A DNA stretch of 64,000 nucleotides from Mesaphorura yosii (lineage: Eukaryota > Arthropoda > Collembola > Poduromorpha > Tullbergiidae): contig WIXG01000092.1 in assembly GCA_009869945.1 (NCBI GenBank), positions 124,001 to 188,000 of the forward strand. The letters run 5' to 3'. The position numbers were made by a program, and so were the translations under genes. Each line of letters begins with the position of its first letter. Within the stretch, counting starts at the first letter, position 1. Shown here in pieces: positions 1 through 11,793 of the stretch. The notes below the pieces were generated by a model. That model saw only the letters and a program-made list of their open reading frames with translations. It was not told the origin of the DNA and did not search any database.

Positions 1-1633
1 TTCTCCCAGGATTTGGCCTTCGTCCTTCTATCACAAAGGCGAGAATCTGAAACCAAGAAAAATATACACTTGAAGCTTCAAGGTTCATATCTGAGCACAA
101 GCACAAGGCGACAAGGCGCAGTCAACGAGTTTTAATTCTTCTTACTCGTTTCTTGTTGTGCAGCAGAAGGAAGCAAATACCAAAGAATCCGACAAGTGTG
201 ATGAAGTATCCGATGTAGCCGGATTCGGACTCATCGTCGTCAGTCGGTCCTAGAAACGTGATGCCACCTTCTTGTGGCGCTTGTGGCTGCGTCTGGCTAA
301 CAGGTTCTTTCTGGACGGGATCACTGCCCGCCTTCGCATTTGTATTCTCATTAGTGTCAGGCATCGGCATCGGGTCTGGTTCACCGACACGCTTATCATC
401 TTCACCGTAGTCGGAATAAGGATCAGGCTGTTTCTCGTCGCTTGGAATTGGAATCTCTTCACCTTCATTATCAGTGACCGCGTTTGCATTTTCAGCTAAT
501 ACACCAGTTACCTTTGACTGCGCTGGATTCTGGCTACTTCCTGACGACGATTCCAGTTGGTTGTTGACAGGAATTTTTGGAACTTTCAAATCGTTGTTCC
601 TATCCCCATGATATTGATCTTCAGAATTTCCCTGCCCAAGATCAGAATCGGGGTTAACTGGACTCACAATCCCGGGCACTTCGCCAGCTGGCGTGCCGGC
701 TTTAGCCGGACTTATTTCACCAGTTCTGTTACTTAATTGGGGCTCGTTTACTGGTTTCGTCATATCACTCGCACTGATATTTCCCTTGATCTCATCCTGC
801 TTTATCTGCGTGGAGTGTAAATCTGACTCCGCCAAAGGTAAAGACTGGCTTGACGTGTTCTGCCGCATTTCTGTATCCACATTTGGAGGCACTTCTGCAG
901 TGGCCGCTGTTTTGTTCGTGGCTGGACTTTTGGATACTTCAGTTCCGTTCGGTGCTACAACATCTCCTTCACCCGACGGTTTCAGGTATCCTGCGTTTGA
1001 ACTGTTCGTTTTTGCAATGTTGCTAGGAATGTCATGTGCGGGATTCAGGTTTGTGAGCTTTAAATGTTCTTCACGTGCTTGGAATAGGTCACTCATTGTA
1101 TTTACAATATCACACAAAGTTGGTGAGCCACTTGACGCACTTGCCTCTGAAGGTGCAGACTCGCAAATACGAACACATGGCTCCTGCTCCTTCACTTGGC
1201 CTTGCATACTTTCTTGATGGGGCATTGCCACGGACGAGTTGCACCAGTTTTGTAAATGAGCTCGACAAGTTGTATCATTCGTCAGCCATGGAGTTTTGCT
1301 GATCAGGGTGTCAGAATTAGTGCATAAATCTAGGCCTAATTTGCCCAAGGCACAAGTAGACGGAGTTAATGAGGCATTGTCCAACTTCAGTTTGCACGCA
1401 TTAAGTAAGAACTCGTACTGCTTTGATGGTATCACGGCACTCGCCTCCGGACCAGAACACGACGCGTTGTTGTGTATCAGTGATATTAGAAGAGATGAAT
1501 TGATACACGTTTTTGCATTCTGCGTTTGATCGTCAATTGGTGCTGCGAAGGATTCGTTCAGGCCTCCAGTTCTTAACGTGCACAGCAAGATGAAGTATGC
1601 ATATAATTTCAACTGCGTGATGAGTGGTGCCAT
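1..1633 (-). CDS. TGOLN2: TGN38/TGOLN2-like trans-Golgi membrane protein (partial at left edge)
   Basis: Type I membrane protein, probably cycling between the trans-Golgi network and the cell surface. The ATG at 1633 is followed by a hydrophobic signal (KLYAYFILLCTL), a cysteine-containing luminal region of about 170 residues, then a long acidic, Ser/Pro/Asn-rich stretch with many N-glycosylation sequons. One membrane span (IGYFITLVGFFGICFLLL) precedes the family signature HNKKR. The open frame runs on to a stop at 122, but a good donor (GTAAG) sits right after HNKKR at 145-141. An acceptor at 49-47 then opens an exon 46-1 reading ILAFVIEGRRPNPGR. This joins in phase (first exon 146-1633, 496 codons) and resembles the cytosolic start of vertebrate TGOLN2. 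The sorting tail lies outside the window. The family call rests on architecture plus the juxtamembrane motif, since the luminal part diverges fast. Confidence 0.72.
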
Positions 1634-2387
1634 TTCTGATGTTGTTCTAAGTTGTTCCCTAATGGAAGCGTCGGTCCCGACTCCTGTTAGTGTATTAGTT
1701 TTATTAGCATGTTATTTCTTAGAGCAAAAGGCAGACACTTAAGTACTTACCAAATTAAATCCACATCAGTTATCTAGTCCCTCAGTTTTTAGTTACTTCA
1801 GAACAAGGAAATTAGGACCCCAACGGCTGCACCGGGCATCAAGGACTATCAAACAAAATTAAATAGATCTATTTTGATAACAATTAGCGAAAACACCAGA
1901 GAGAAGACCGTGGTATACACCAAATGCACTCAGTTGGCGCATTCTTGTGTCGTCGTATACGTGTCTGCGATATTGAGCATCTCAGCGGTTTCGTTATTAT
2001 CACACATCCTTGAAGGTAGAGACAAACGTGCTACAAAGCCAACAAAGCTTGGATGCCATCGATAATAGAACTTTAACCACATTTTACGCCTTACCAACTC
2101 AAAATTCTAATTCCATTGATCTAAAATTACTGATTACTCCGTGATTTTACATCAATTCAATGGTTGATGACGTCTTGTCCGTGGAATAAAATTCTAATTC
2201 ATTTAATTCAAGTCGATTTCGTCCATACGTTGAGAAGTTCTCAACCAGATTCTTTCCGGTTGTGAGATTAAATGGGCTCCAGTATAATTCTGATATCTGC
2301 GTCTTTATTCACAAATCTTACAAAAATATGATAATGTACAAAGCAGTTACGTGAAATAAATTAGCTGAATTCCTCTTTTCGCGTGGG
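1634..2387. other. Intergenic: TGN-like promoter/5' UTR and GTF2H4 3' UTR
   Basis: Between two minus-strand genes. It should hold the 3' UTR of GTF2H4 on the right and the promoter and 5' UTR of the TGN-like gene on the left. Composition is AT-rich with several TAATT words. No supported coding frame was seen. Confidence 0.6.
2304..2309 (-). terminator. Poly(A) signal of GTF2H4
   Basis: TTTATT on the plus strand reads AATAAA on the minus strand, about 80 nt past the GTF2H4 stop codon. It is the first canonical hexamer downstream. Confidence 0.55.
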
Positions 2388-4333
2388 CTACGAAGATCCC
2401 TCCATTTTTTTCGAGTGTTTCTTCCAAAATTTCTTTACTTGGTCATGCCCGTCGTGTGTAACAATCACAGTCCGTTTCTGATCATTGGAGTGAATCAAGA
2501 CGCCGATCTCCTGAGCGTAGTCGCGCACAAGTTCATAGTCCGTTTGAGAGAGGAACTGATTGTACAGGGCACTGTCCTCAAAAGTAAGACGATTTCGCTC
2601 GATTTCCCAGAGTTTGATCTGGTCTACGATTGAAGGCGGCAGAGGGTTCAGACTGTCGGGTGCACTGGAGTTCATGGAATATATCACATCTTTCAGGCCC
2701 TCAAATTGCATTATACAGACGCATCAGTCAAGGGGCTTACGATTTTATCATTTCTGAATGGACGTGCATTCTTAAAAACGAAATGATCTGTTCGGCTGAG
2801 ATTCCATTCCTTAAAGCTTGAGTGATGGAGCCTCTCGTAATCACTCCAACCGCCAAGTTGGGAAGTCTAAACAAGAAATCTGTGAACATTCCAACCAGCG
2901 CTAGCTGCAGCTCTGTGGAAAGGGAGAAAGAGCTCAAGGACCTAATCGCTTTTCGGCATAGGAATGAGACGGCATAAGTTTTAGTTACGTGTACCTGAAT
3001 CGGTAAATGCGTAAACGCGATAATTAGTTTCAACAACGAGGAATGAAGTCTTGTGCTTGTCGGTGTCCAGTGCGACGTGACGATTTCTTGAGGTCAAGTT
3101 CAAGGCCAATCGAGTGGGATAAAATCTTCCGGCTTTCCTCTGTACATATATTCTCATTAATTTCCAGCTATTAAACGGATCATTCAACAGGCTTCGTTCG
3201 CTTCATCCTCTTACTGTTCTTTGATAAAGCAGCCCAAACTCTCTCAGCTGTTGCATGAAAATTTGCATTGGCTCACTAAATCCGTCTGTACTGTAGTCAC
3301 TGCCAAGCGTACTTTGTGACAAGGAAAATAGAAACGCTAAGCATTCGGCCAGACGTACTCCTTCCAATTTATTTTCTACCGTTTCCAAGTATTTTACGAT
3401 GAAATACCACACTTGGGACGCAGTATCGAGCAGGAGAAACTGAAACCCTTCGTTAGTGATTGTTGGCCTCTCTCCCTTATTTCTACGCAAAACGAAAGCA
3501 TAATTCATTACGCATTAGAATTGTGGCTTTCACTTTGCATAGTTACTGATATCGGCTTACATTTGCATTAGCCCGGCGTGCTCCAGAGTGAGCGCTGTAT
3601 CCTTCGACACACTGTCCTCTTGCTGGGCCTTCTCCGTGAGATAATGGAGTAAAGCTTCCCACCTTCCAAGTGCATACGAATCCAAGTCTTGAATACTTCT
3701 TGGTTTGGCATCTGGCTCCAAGTTTGCACTGTTTGTCCATGGATTTCCACTAAAACCAAACGAAGAATCATTAGTAGAATGGTCCAAGTGTTTGTCTCAC
3801 AGAAGCAAACTGGTCTTGAGCATTACCCGCCGAGTAAGGCCACTTTGAGATTATATCGGAATTTCTCTTGCAGAATCCAGCCCATCAGTCCACCCGGCAT
3901 TGCGGTTTCGTTCCAGATGTAAAGTGAATTTAAAGCCGCAACTGCCTGCTTGTGTTCTCTACAAATAATTCTAAAGTTTACTATTGTGCATGATGGACAC
4001 AATTGCAAATCTTCATCTTACTCTGCGTAAGGCTTTGTGACCCAAGTCGCAACCACTGCCTGCGGTACAACATGCTCCACGTATAGAATTCGCATGACAT
4101 ACTGCTGAGCGAGCTTTGGCAGTTCCCTGAAAAAGACAACGTTAGCAAATATAGGTAAATATAGGTCGTGCTGGGTCACTCTCGCATAGGTACACTTGAA
4201 ATCAGGAGGCTCACCTAAAAATAGCCAAACAGGCGGATGGAAATGTGTAAAGTTCTAGGATGACACCCTTGGGCAACGTTGTCAAATAGTCTTGGAGGCT
4301 CCGACACTCCTGAAAATGCTTGAGCACACTCAT
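2388..4333 (-). CDS. GTF2H4: General transcription factor TFIIH subunit p52 (Tfb2)
   Basis: Core TFIIH subunit that anchors and stimulates the XPB helicase in RNA polymerase II initiation and nucleotide excision repair; nuclear. About eight exons on the minus strand give a family-length protein. The start at 4333 reads MSVLKHFQECRSLQDYL. The first exons are 4333-4215 and 4126-4022, and their joins keep frame. Conserved blocks in order are RELPKLAQQYVMRILYVE, GWILQEKFRYNLKVALLGG, GFQFLLLDTASQVWYF, STLGSDYSTDGFSEPM, GRFYPTRLALNL, VVETNYRVYAFTDS, ALRNGISAEQIISFLRMH and LYNQFLSQTDYEL. The last exon (2711-2388) ends GHDQVKKFWKKHSKK and includes the C-terminal domain that contacts p8/TTDA. It is divergent from DDX20, with 530 bp between start codons. 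Identification is firm. Confidence 0.95.
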
Positions 4334-4863
4334 ACTGACTCTACAATGCAAGGCTAATGGAAAGACCGCTTTTGACTGAAATAATTGGAGACAGAAAACA
4401 AGAGACCGACTTCTTGGACTAAAATTAATTAAGTAGACATTCTATTCTGGTGGTGGTGGCTCGGTTCGATGTCGACTCTCGTCGAAGTGAGATTTCAAAA
4501 GAGAATTTGTGCGCTTTGCCGTCGTCCTTGCACTTGGAACCAATTGAATGTTGTGGTGCAGTTATTGAGAGAGATTCCGCGAAGCGATCGTCGTCGTGTG
4601 CAGTAGAAATCGAGCATTGACCATTGAGTCTTGGTTGGATATAATTACTAATTAACTGTCTACCTCTGGAGGACGATCCCTTACAACATGGACTGTGATG
4701 AGTTGAGAGCTTTATCTAGGAACCACTAATCCTACTAACTACTCACGGAAGCCCACTTAAATAAATTATCCAGTGACCAAGCAGAAATTGCGGAAGAAAG
4801 ACAGGCACAGTGCATAGAAGCATTGCCCCACGTGAATGGCGTGACGTGAGGTAACGATTAACA
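4334..4863. promoter_or_regulatory. Shared divergent promoter region, GTF2H4 / DDX20
   Basis: The 530 bp between the start codons of two oppositely oriented housekeeping genes must hold both promoters and 5' UTRs. CpG words are common around 4460-4610 (TCGGTTCGATGTCGACTCTC and nearby). No TATA box is placed clearly for either gene. That fits a broad two-way promoter, which is an inference. Confidence 0.6.
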
Positions 4864-6764
4864 ATGGAGGCATCACCGCTGGTAATTGGACATGATTTAA
4901 GTAAGAAACCAAGATCGGAAGACGTTAAAGTGTACGGCACCGACTCCGACGTTGGGTTCGAGGGCCTAAACTTATGTGAAGACATTCTGAAAGCTCTTAA
5001 CAAGTGCGGCTTCCAGAGACCTTCACCAATCCAACTTCGTGCTATCCCACTTGGAAAACTTGGATTTGGTAAGTGTGCGCATCTCCTAAATCTCTTTAGG
5101 TTGATTTTATGAAAGCTATTCAAGCAATACTATTTACTATTTTACTAGATTTACTGTTGCAAGCGAAGTCTGGAACCGGAAAAACTTGTGTCTTCTCAGT
5201 CATTTCCTTAGAAAATGTTGATGTTGCCACAAAATGCATTCAAGCACTGGTGATTTCTCCCAGCCGAGAAATTGCATTCCAAACTGCTAAAGTCATCAAA
5301 ACCCTGGGACACTTTAAGGAAGGTTAGAATTTAGTACAAGTTACGAACAGTTCATTACGAGTTTATAATGTGTAATAGTAATCATTTGAAAATATTTCAT
5401 AAGGGCTCAAGGTGAAGATATTCATAGGAGGAACTCCTGTCGAGGATGACTCACATCGTCTGACAAAGTGCCACATCGCAGTCGGAACTCCTGGTCGTCT
5501 TGCTCACCTGATTAAGGATTACGACATGGATTTATCAAAGCTTTGTGTTTTCGTTTTGGATGAAGCCGACAAATTACTGGATCATTCATTTTTTACTGAC
5601 ATTCAGTTCATATGCTCAACAGCTTCGAAGAATAAGCAAATTATTGTCGCCAGTGCCACGTATCCTGATGGCTTGGATGATTTCGTTCTGACTTTCATGC
5701 GAAACCCCATCAAAGTTCAACTGGATTCTTCGTCACCAGCGCTGTTGGCCGTGCAGCAGGTGGCGGTGGATGTCAGAAAGGTCATGGAATTCAGACATTC
5801 TGATACAAACTATGCGAAAGTGGACGAATTGTTCCTGTGCAAACTGCAGTGTCTTAGGAAGGCCTTAAGTACCGTTCCTTACACTCAGGGAATTGTGTTT
5901 TGTTCACACCAGTTTAAGTAAGTTTTGTCTCACTGCGTCGCCAGAACTGAAGAGAATCGAAACCTCGTGCACGATGGAATTTAATTTTATACTTCATTTG
6001 TGCTTTTAGAGCTGAGAAGGTTTACGAGGACCTCCGAGCAAACTTGATAGACGTTGTTCTTTTGTCGGGAGCACTGGATCAAGTCAGTAGGTTGGACAGC
6101 CTCCTTCAATTGCAGCAAGGCAATTGTCCTCTCATGGTCGCAACAGGTAAGCGATTCAAGGAAGCAAGATGAGACTCTGCGTTAATAATGTTATGAAAGC
6201 TAGATCAGAATTAAACTCGGTGAATTTCTTCGGTTAACAGATTTGGCAGCACGTGGAATAGATTGTGAAAATTTAAATTTGGTGATAAACTTCGACTGCC
6301 CCTCTGATCTCGCAACTTATCTGCATCGTGCAGGACGCGCAGGTTTATAAATCCCAATGACAATCTGTGAAGGACTTATCAGTTCTAATCTACCATACTT
6401 AATTACAGGCCGCTTTGGGACGCAGGGTGTCGCGATAACATTCTTGAACTTTGCATCTGATTTGGAGACACTGGACAAGTTCCAGCGTCACCTGAATCTC
6501 AATATAAGTGTCATCGAGGACATTGGCGCCCTTGAGTCTGTTGGAACATTGTGTTCCGATAATCGCAGCTGTGTAATGCGCCCAGCGTTCTATAATGACA
6601 GTAAGGGAGGCACCGAGCTCAACGAGGATCTGGTCCACAATTATGACTACTTCAAGTCCTTGGACCAACACAACTTGAACATATGGCCCTACATCTTCGA
6701 AGGTGTTCAAATTGACATTCACCCGGAGGAGATTGCTAACTTCAGAAGAAAGCATCCCCTGTGA
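4864..6764 (+). CDS. DDX20: DEAD-box RNA helicase DDX20 / Gemin3
   Basis: ATP-dependent RNA helicase of the SMN complex, which loads Sm rings on spliceosomal snRNAs. Six exons (4864-5068, 5149-5322, 5404-5917, 6010-6146, 6241-6342, 6409-6764) join in frame to 495 residues. Visible parts: the N-terminal block [21 protein letters not shown] (Q motif), Walker A AKSGTGKT, motif Ib-type VGTPGRL, DEAD in [10 protein letters not shown], motif III SAT, then [19 protein letters not shown] and HRAGRAGRFG in the second RecA lobe. The block [20 protein letters not shown] is diagnostic of Gemin3 rather than eIF4A. Vertebrate DDX20 is over 800 residues. This copy stops about 100 residues after the helicase core, so the long disordered tail is missing or very short. 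It converges on NDUFA13. Confidence 0.93.
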
Positions 6765-6818
6765 TAACGAAATTTATTTATTTAGACTATTGAAATGTGC
6801 TAGGTAGTCACTTAATGA

Positions 6819-6834
6819 AATAAATGGCTTTATT
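6819..6834. terminator. Two-way poly(A) element between DDX20 and NDUFA13
   Basis: The 16 bases AATAAATGGCTTTATT contain AATAAA on the plus strand (55 nt after the DDX20 stop) and AATAAA on the minus strand (about 125 nt after the NDUFA13 stop), separated by four bases. Both convergent genes can use it, so their 3' UTRs should overlap by a short distance. Confidence 0.65.
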
Positions 6835-6957
6835 TTTGATTCCTATTTCTGTTCTTTTAACTTTGACTACATGACAAAATGACAATCGCGGTCCTGTCAC
6901 CTTGCAACTTCGACTACGCTTCGCTGCAACACACTCTCAACTATACAATTAAGGTTT

Positions 6958-7583
6958 TTACATCAACTTTTGCAGCCAGACGTGCTTCTTCAAGTCCCAT
7001 TCTTTATTGTGAATAAAGTACTCGGTCGTTGTCGGGTCCACCCACTCGTCCACCGGTCGCGTCTTGTACATTGGCTTGCCGTAGAGAGTTCCGACCTCCC
7101 AGCCAGGCACGTTCGCCATGAGCCTCTCCTCCTCCTCTCGGTTGATGCGAAGTTGCTTCAAATACCTGCGCATGACAAGAAGGAAATAAGGGTCACACAA
7201 ACATCAATAAATTGTAAATGATAGTTGCACAAAAAATACAGTCACTCACGCTCTATCTCTTTCGGCGATCAGCATGGGTCTGATTGCATACCGGGCGCCA
7301 CGGGCCTCCATATATAATCTGATGTTCTTCTTATTATTTAGTCGCCATAAATACCAACCAATGAAAAATCCTCCCATACAAATTGCATAGGTTTGGTAGC
7401 CTGTCCAGAACATACGTAATCATGAAAACACCGTACTATTTGTAATTTTTAACGTAATCTAAGAAGCACAGAAGAATGGCACTTACTTCCGAGGATTTGC
7501 CTGGCCGGAATCCGCTCAAAGTTAATGGGCTTATACCCACTTTCAGGAGGCAGCTCCTGACGGTAGCCTGTCGTCGAAGACAT
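6958..7583 (-). CDS. NDUFA13: NADH dehydrogenase 1 alpha subcomplex subunit 13 (GRIM-19)
   Basis: Accessory subunit of mitochondrial complex I in the inner membrane. Three exons on the minus strand (about 7583-7486, 7400-7250 and 7165-6958) give about 152 residues, slightly longer than the human protein. The N-terminus MSSTTGYRQELPPESGYKPI and the block RIPARQILGYQTYAICMGG match the arthropod form. One membrane helix (GGFFIGWYLW) is followed by a basic stretch, the block EARGARYAIRPMLIAERDR and a coiled segment YLKQLRINREEEERLM. The end is the insect-like GTLYGKPMYKTRPVDEWV. No cleavable presequence is expected for this subunit. It is convergent with DDX20 and divergent from PTDSS1. Confidence 0.95.
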
Positions 7584-8414
7584 CTTTAGGCGTACGTCCG
7601 ACTATCAGCTGCGGACTGTCTTTCTCTCTCTCTAGTGAAGCACACGGAAATGATTATCAGAAAGTGTTAAGATTTTTAATCGATGGGATTTTTATAAAAT
7701 CTGTCACCTTTATGCTTTTTTTAGCAATCTACCACCAGAACGATGAGCAGATTAGCCTGTGCCATGCGCTTAAATAATTAAATTAATGACGTTCCAAATG
7801 TTAAATTTCAATAATTCTTGAAACCAAAATAAATAGCTGGAAGTCACTACCTGTTTCTTTATTGCAAGCAGAGAAGAGAGGAAGGAGCTGTGAGGACCAC
7901 GTGATGCTACTTCTTGATTGAGAGAGGGAGACTTGGGAGGCGATGTTTGCCAATCTTATTCTGATCTTGCTACGTAGGTTAATAATAGATATAATTAGGT
8001 GTTCATCGCGTGAGCACTGACCATGACCTCACGGTACTCAACAGGAATCTGTTGAGTAGGTCATTCATAAATTGGTTCACTCCGTAGAGCAAGAACAAGA
8101 AACTTTCACGCTTCCTTTATCATCGTGCATCAACGGAATCGGGGGAGGGAGGACAGTCCATGCAGCGATAAGACGATAAACCTTTTGGAGTGTACTCTGT
8201 ACAGCAGGCAGACTTGGTCGGATGACAAGCATAAAGAGAATCGAGACTGAAGGCATTCTCAACCGATTCCCTGGCGAAAATCATCTGCTATCGTTCGTTA
8301 TTTATCATTTATTCGTCATTTGAAACCACGTAAGACACTGGTTTTAATCAGGTGCGATGATAGGAAAGCCGCATTTGCCGTCACCAATTTTTAAATGAAT
8401 TGTAGATCTTAGAG
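7584..8414. promoter_or_regulatory. Divergent promoter region, NDUFA13 / PTDSS1
   Basis: The 831 bp between start codons hold both promoters and 5' UTRs. A pyrimidine run (TTTCTCTCTCTCTAG) lies at about 7620, just upstream of NDUFA13. No convincing coding frame was seen. Confidence 0.55.
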
Positions 8415-10607
8415 ATGGACCTTGACGAGATTTCTTCTCTCCCACCACCCGGCATGGCCTCCCGTCGGACGATATCACTCAAAACGGACGATACCGAATT
8501 TTCTTCGGAGGCCGTGTCCTGCTCCTCGGACGAGGAGGACGATCACGACAAGTATGACTGGGAGAGAGAAAAATATCGAAAAATTCAATTTTTTGACGAT
8601 GGGACAATGTCATATTTCTGGTGAGTGCATACATTCATTCATTTAATTTAAGTGTGGAAGACGGTGAAAATTTGACTACTGTATTTTTTTCGCGTAAAAC
8701 AGGAGAGCCCACACCCTGACTGTTCTTTTCTTAATGATATCTGTACTTGTGTATGTGAGCATATTTGAACAAACAGTGGACGACCCGGAGTATAATGCAA
8801 AACGTGGAATGATGGCATGTGTTCTGGTATTTATTTTGCTGGGTGTGACCGTAAGTGCTTGCACTAATGAAGAGAGAATAGTGAAAAGCGAGGACCTCGT
8901 TTATTTTGTCGTTTGGCATTGCAGATCATACCTGATGGTCCTTTCCTGAGACCACATCCTGCTTTCTGGAGATTGATGTTTTGCCTTTCAATCGTCTATG
9001 AACTGTGCCTAATTTTTGTACTTTTCCAAGTGTGTTAATTTCTTTTCTCATGTCTCATCGCATTTCTACTGTCAAAGATCTACAAGTTGTTTTCCCAAAC
9101 TCTCTGCAGAGTGCCATTGATGCCAGGCTGCTATTAAGGCATATCGACCCAAAGCTAGGTGTGGAATTGGAGGAGAAGAGTTATGGAGGCAATTGTTATT
9201 TGTATGACCCGGAAGTGCCCGACGATCCCTTCCATAACATCTGGGATAAGTGCGACCTCTTCGTTCCTACACATTTCTTTGGGTGGTGGCTCAAAACGTT
9301 AATTTTGCGAGACTGGTGGCTGTGCTCCGTCATATCAATCATGTTTGAGGTTCTTGAGTACACGCTGGAACATCAGCTTCCGAATTTCAGCGAGTGCTGG
9401 TGGGATCATGTAAGATTTATTTACATTCGGATTATGGTGTCATAAACCATGCTAATCTTTTGTTTCCAGTGGATAATGGATGCCTTACTTTGCAATGGAC
9501 TTGGAATTTATGTTGGGATAAAAACACTCAAATATTTGAAAGTGAAAACTTACTATTGGCGTGGCTTATGGAATATCCCGGGATACAGGTAAGAAGTAGG
9601 AGCCCACTGCATGAAATATGAAAGATAGCTTGTTTCACTTGTTTCTAATTTTAATTAAAATCAGGGCCAAGTTAAAGAGAATTTTCGGACAATTTGGTCC
9701 CAAAACATGGATTCAGTACGACTGGAGACCAGCATCAACATTTGGGAGATGGATCGCTGTCATTGGCATCATGGCGATTGTAATTTTGAAACAGAGCTTA
9801 ATTGCTTTCATGCTGTCAAATTTACATGTTACAAATCAACTGATTTTTGTTTAGTTTCTGTTGGCTGAATTGAACACTTTCTACCTCAAGTTCGTGTTGT
9901 GGGTCCCTCCTGGTCACTGGTTGAATTTGGTAAAACTCAAAACTGAATCTACTGAATGAACGCTTTATTTTTTCTGTAAGCATTAATTAAGTGCCTCATA
10001 TTTTGTGTTCCAGGTTCGACTGTTTGCCATTTTGATCTGGGGCGCTGTCGCCTTGCGTGAAAGCTTCCAGTACCTCGATGACCCGTACGCACAATTCTAA
10101 TCTTAGTTTAAGTCGTTTAGAGAAAGACACTATTGGAGTAGGAAATCATAATCATACTTCGCTTTCTGATTACTTAGGGAATGTAACACCTTTGGGCGAC
10201 AGTCCTGGATTATTCTTGCCGTTGTCTCCACCGAATTCTTAATTGTCGCGAAGTTTGACCCGGTTACAATTACGAAACCTCTCCCCAGGTAAATACTTGC
10301 CGATACCCAATGCCCAATGTTTGATGAGAGCAGAATTTTAGGGAGTTTGATCTACTTCCTTTACTTTAGGCACATTGTTCTGCTTTGGTCGATCGGACTC
10401 TCCATCCTGGTGTTATGGACCATTTGGAACTTTGTGATAAACCCCTACATCCGAGGAAGGCCAAAGCAACAAAGGCTCCAGTCGCTCGTATCAAAATCGG
10501 CGAATTCGAGTCATCATTCATTGGGACAGAGAAATTCTCTAGTGATTAAAAATACGAGAAAAGCTCATAGTACGCCAGCTTTCACGAATCGCGTAAAGTC
10601 AGACTAA
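8415..10607 (+). CDS. PTDSS1: Phosphatidylserine synthase 1
   Basis: Multi-pass ER and MAM enzyme that swaps the head group of phosphatidylcholine or -ethanolamine for serine. The first exon (8415-8620) carries a Ser/Asp-rich cytosolic tail. Its splice to 8703 gives the family block [16 protein letters not shown]. Later blocks are the TMs around VYVSIFEQT and [20 protein letters not shown], then [52 protein letters not shown]-like [37 protein letters not shown] and [17 protein letters not shown] small exon from about 10170 gives the join [14 protein letters not shown]. About nine exons and 450-480 residues, matching the family. The C-terminus is a basic, Ser-rich cytosolic tail. Identification is firm; the exact ends of middle exons are approximate. 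Confidence 0.94.
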
Positions 10608-11793
10608 TGCCAGAGTGCCTAGCTGCTTAGTCAAGTAGAGTCAACAATAAGGTAAATTATGTTACAATTTAGGCTCAAAAATGACCGCCGTGGAGGAAAA
10701 TAGTCACATCTAATTTTTGTAGCGCAGGATGTTTGTTAGTCTCTTGTTATTGTAATCGTTGCATTTATTAAGCTTTCTAGCTTTCCAAGTAGAATAACTT
10801 TACCGGACGAATCTTGCTTTCCGCAGCTGTCAAGTGTTAAGAAATTGAACAAATTACTGAAAATTGCTGAAATAAAGGATCTTATCCTATTTTTCCACCA
10901 TTTCACTATCGAAAATTCGTGCGATACTCATTCTGTGATGATGGTCAGGCTCGTTCTTGACTCTTGACGGAGGCTGCATGATAAACTTGACTTGTTGACC
11001 AGTGCAGTGCTTTCGCACATTTCGCAAAAGGTCAACGCTTCGCTGCCAGTCACCTCTGACCCGGGCTGGAGCTGGGTTGGCGTTCTTTGTCCCCGACAGG
11101 CATCCGTGAGCCGATCGATCTATGTTTCATACGCCAACTTACTACATACGCGTACAATGGAGTAGCGCACTGCAATGGAGCAGTCGCACTAAAGTTCGAA
11201 CTTTGAAAATTTTCCAATTCTACTTGGCCACTCATAACGTTACAACAGATAGACTCGCAGCCGCAGCTCAGCTGAGAATTGACAACCGCGGACAAAAGCC
11301 AATTTCGTCAAGTGCCGTTTTCTGTTTGCAATTCCAGGAAAGTCCATCACATGTCCAAACGCACCGTTATTGTTTTAGTTCTAGTCACGTAGTAGTGTTT
11401 TTCACTGTGAGCGATTGATGGTGATAATAATGGGGTGAATGGACCATTATTTTTCCGTCGATAGAAAGTACTCTTTGGCCACACACAAGGGCCAACCAAA
11501 GCAACGAAGTGGAAAACCTACGCAGTAAATATGGGGCTTGGTTAAATATTTTCACAACGTACGCTTCTGGGAATGTTTTATCGCAGTGACTTGTAGCAGT
11601 CACCCTGAAAGGTAAGATCTTGAGACAAACTCGTGAAACAGGAAATGACGGTCGTCTTAATCTGATTCTTATCTACAGGTACGAAGTACACCACAACATT
11701 TGGGATCGCTGTGACTTGTGACCTTTACATTACAGGTTCAGTAGTAAGGCATCCATTCAACTTTAACGCAGCGCCGTACTAGACTCTCCAAAC
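10608..11793. other. Intergenic: PTDSS1 3' UTR and MAN1B1 upstream region
   Basis: A plus-strand AATAAA at 10871-10876 probably ends PTDSS1 transcripts. The rest should be MAN1B1 promoter and 5' UTR; a possible non-coding first-exon acceptor (TTACAG) lies near 11733. Short open frames around 11122-11418 lack codon or domain support. Confidence 0.5.

Noticed and set aside
693-1217. 174-codon plus-strand frame opposite the TGN-like gene
   Set aside because: Antisense shadow of a well-supported signal-peptide and TM protein; no domain and no splice or promoter context of its own.
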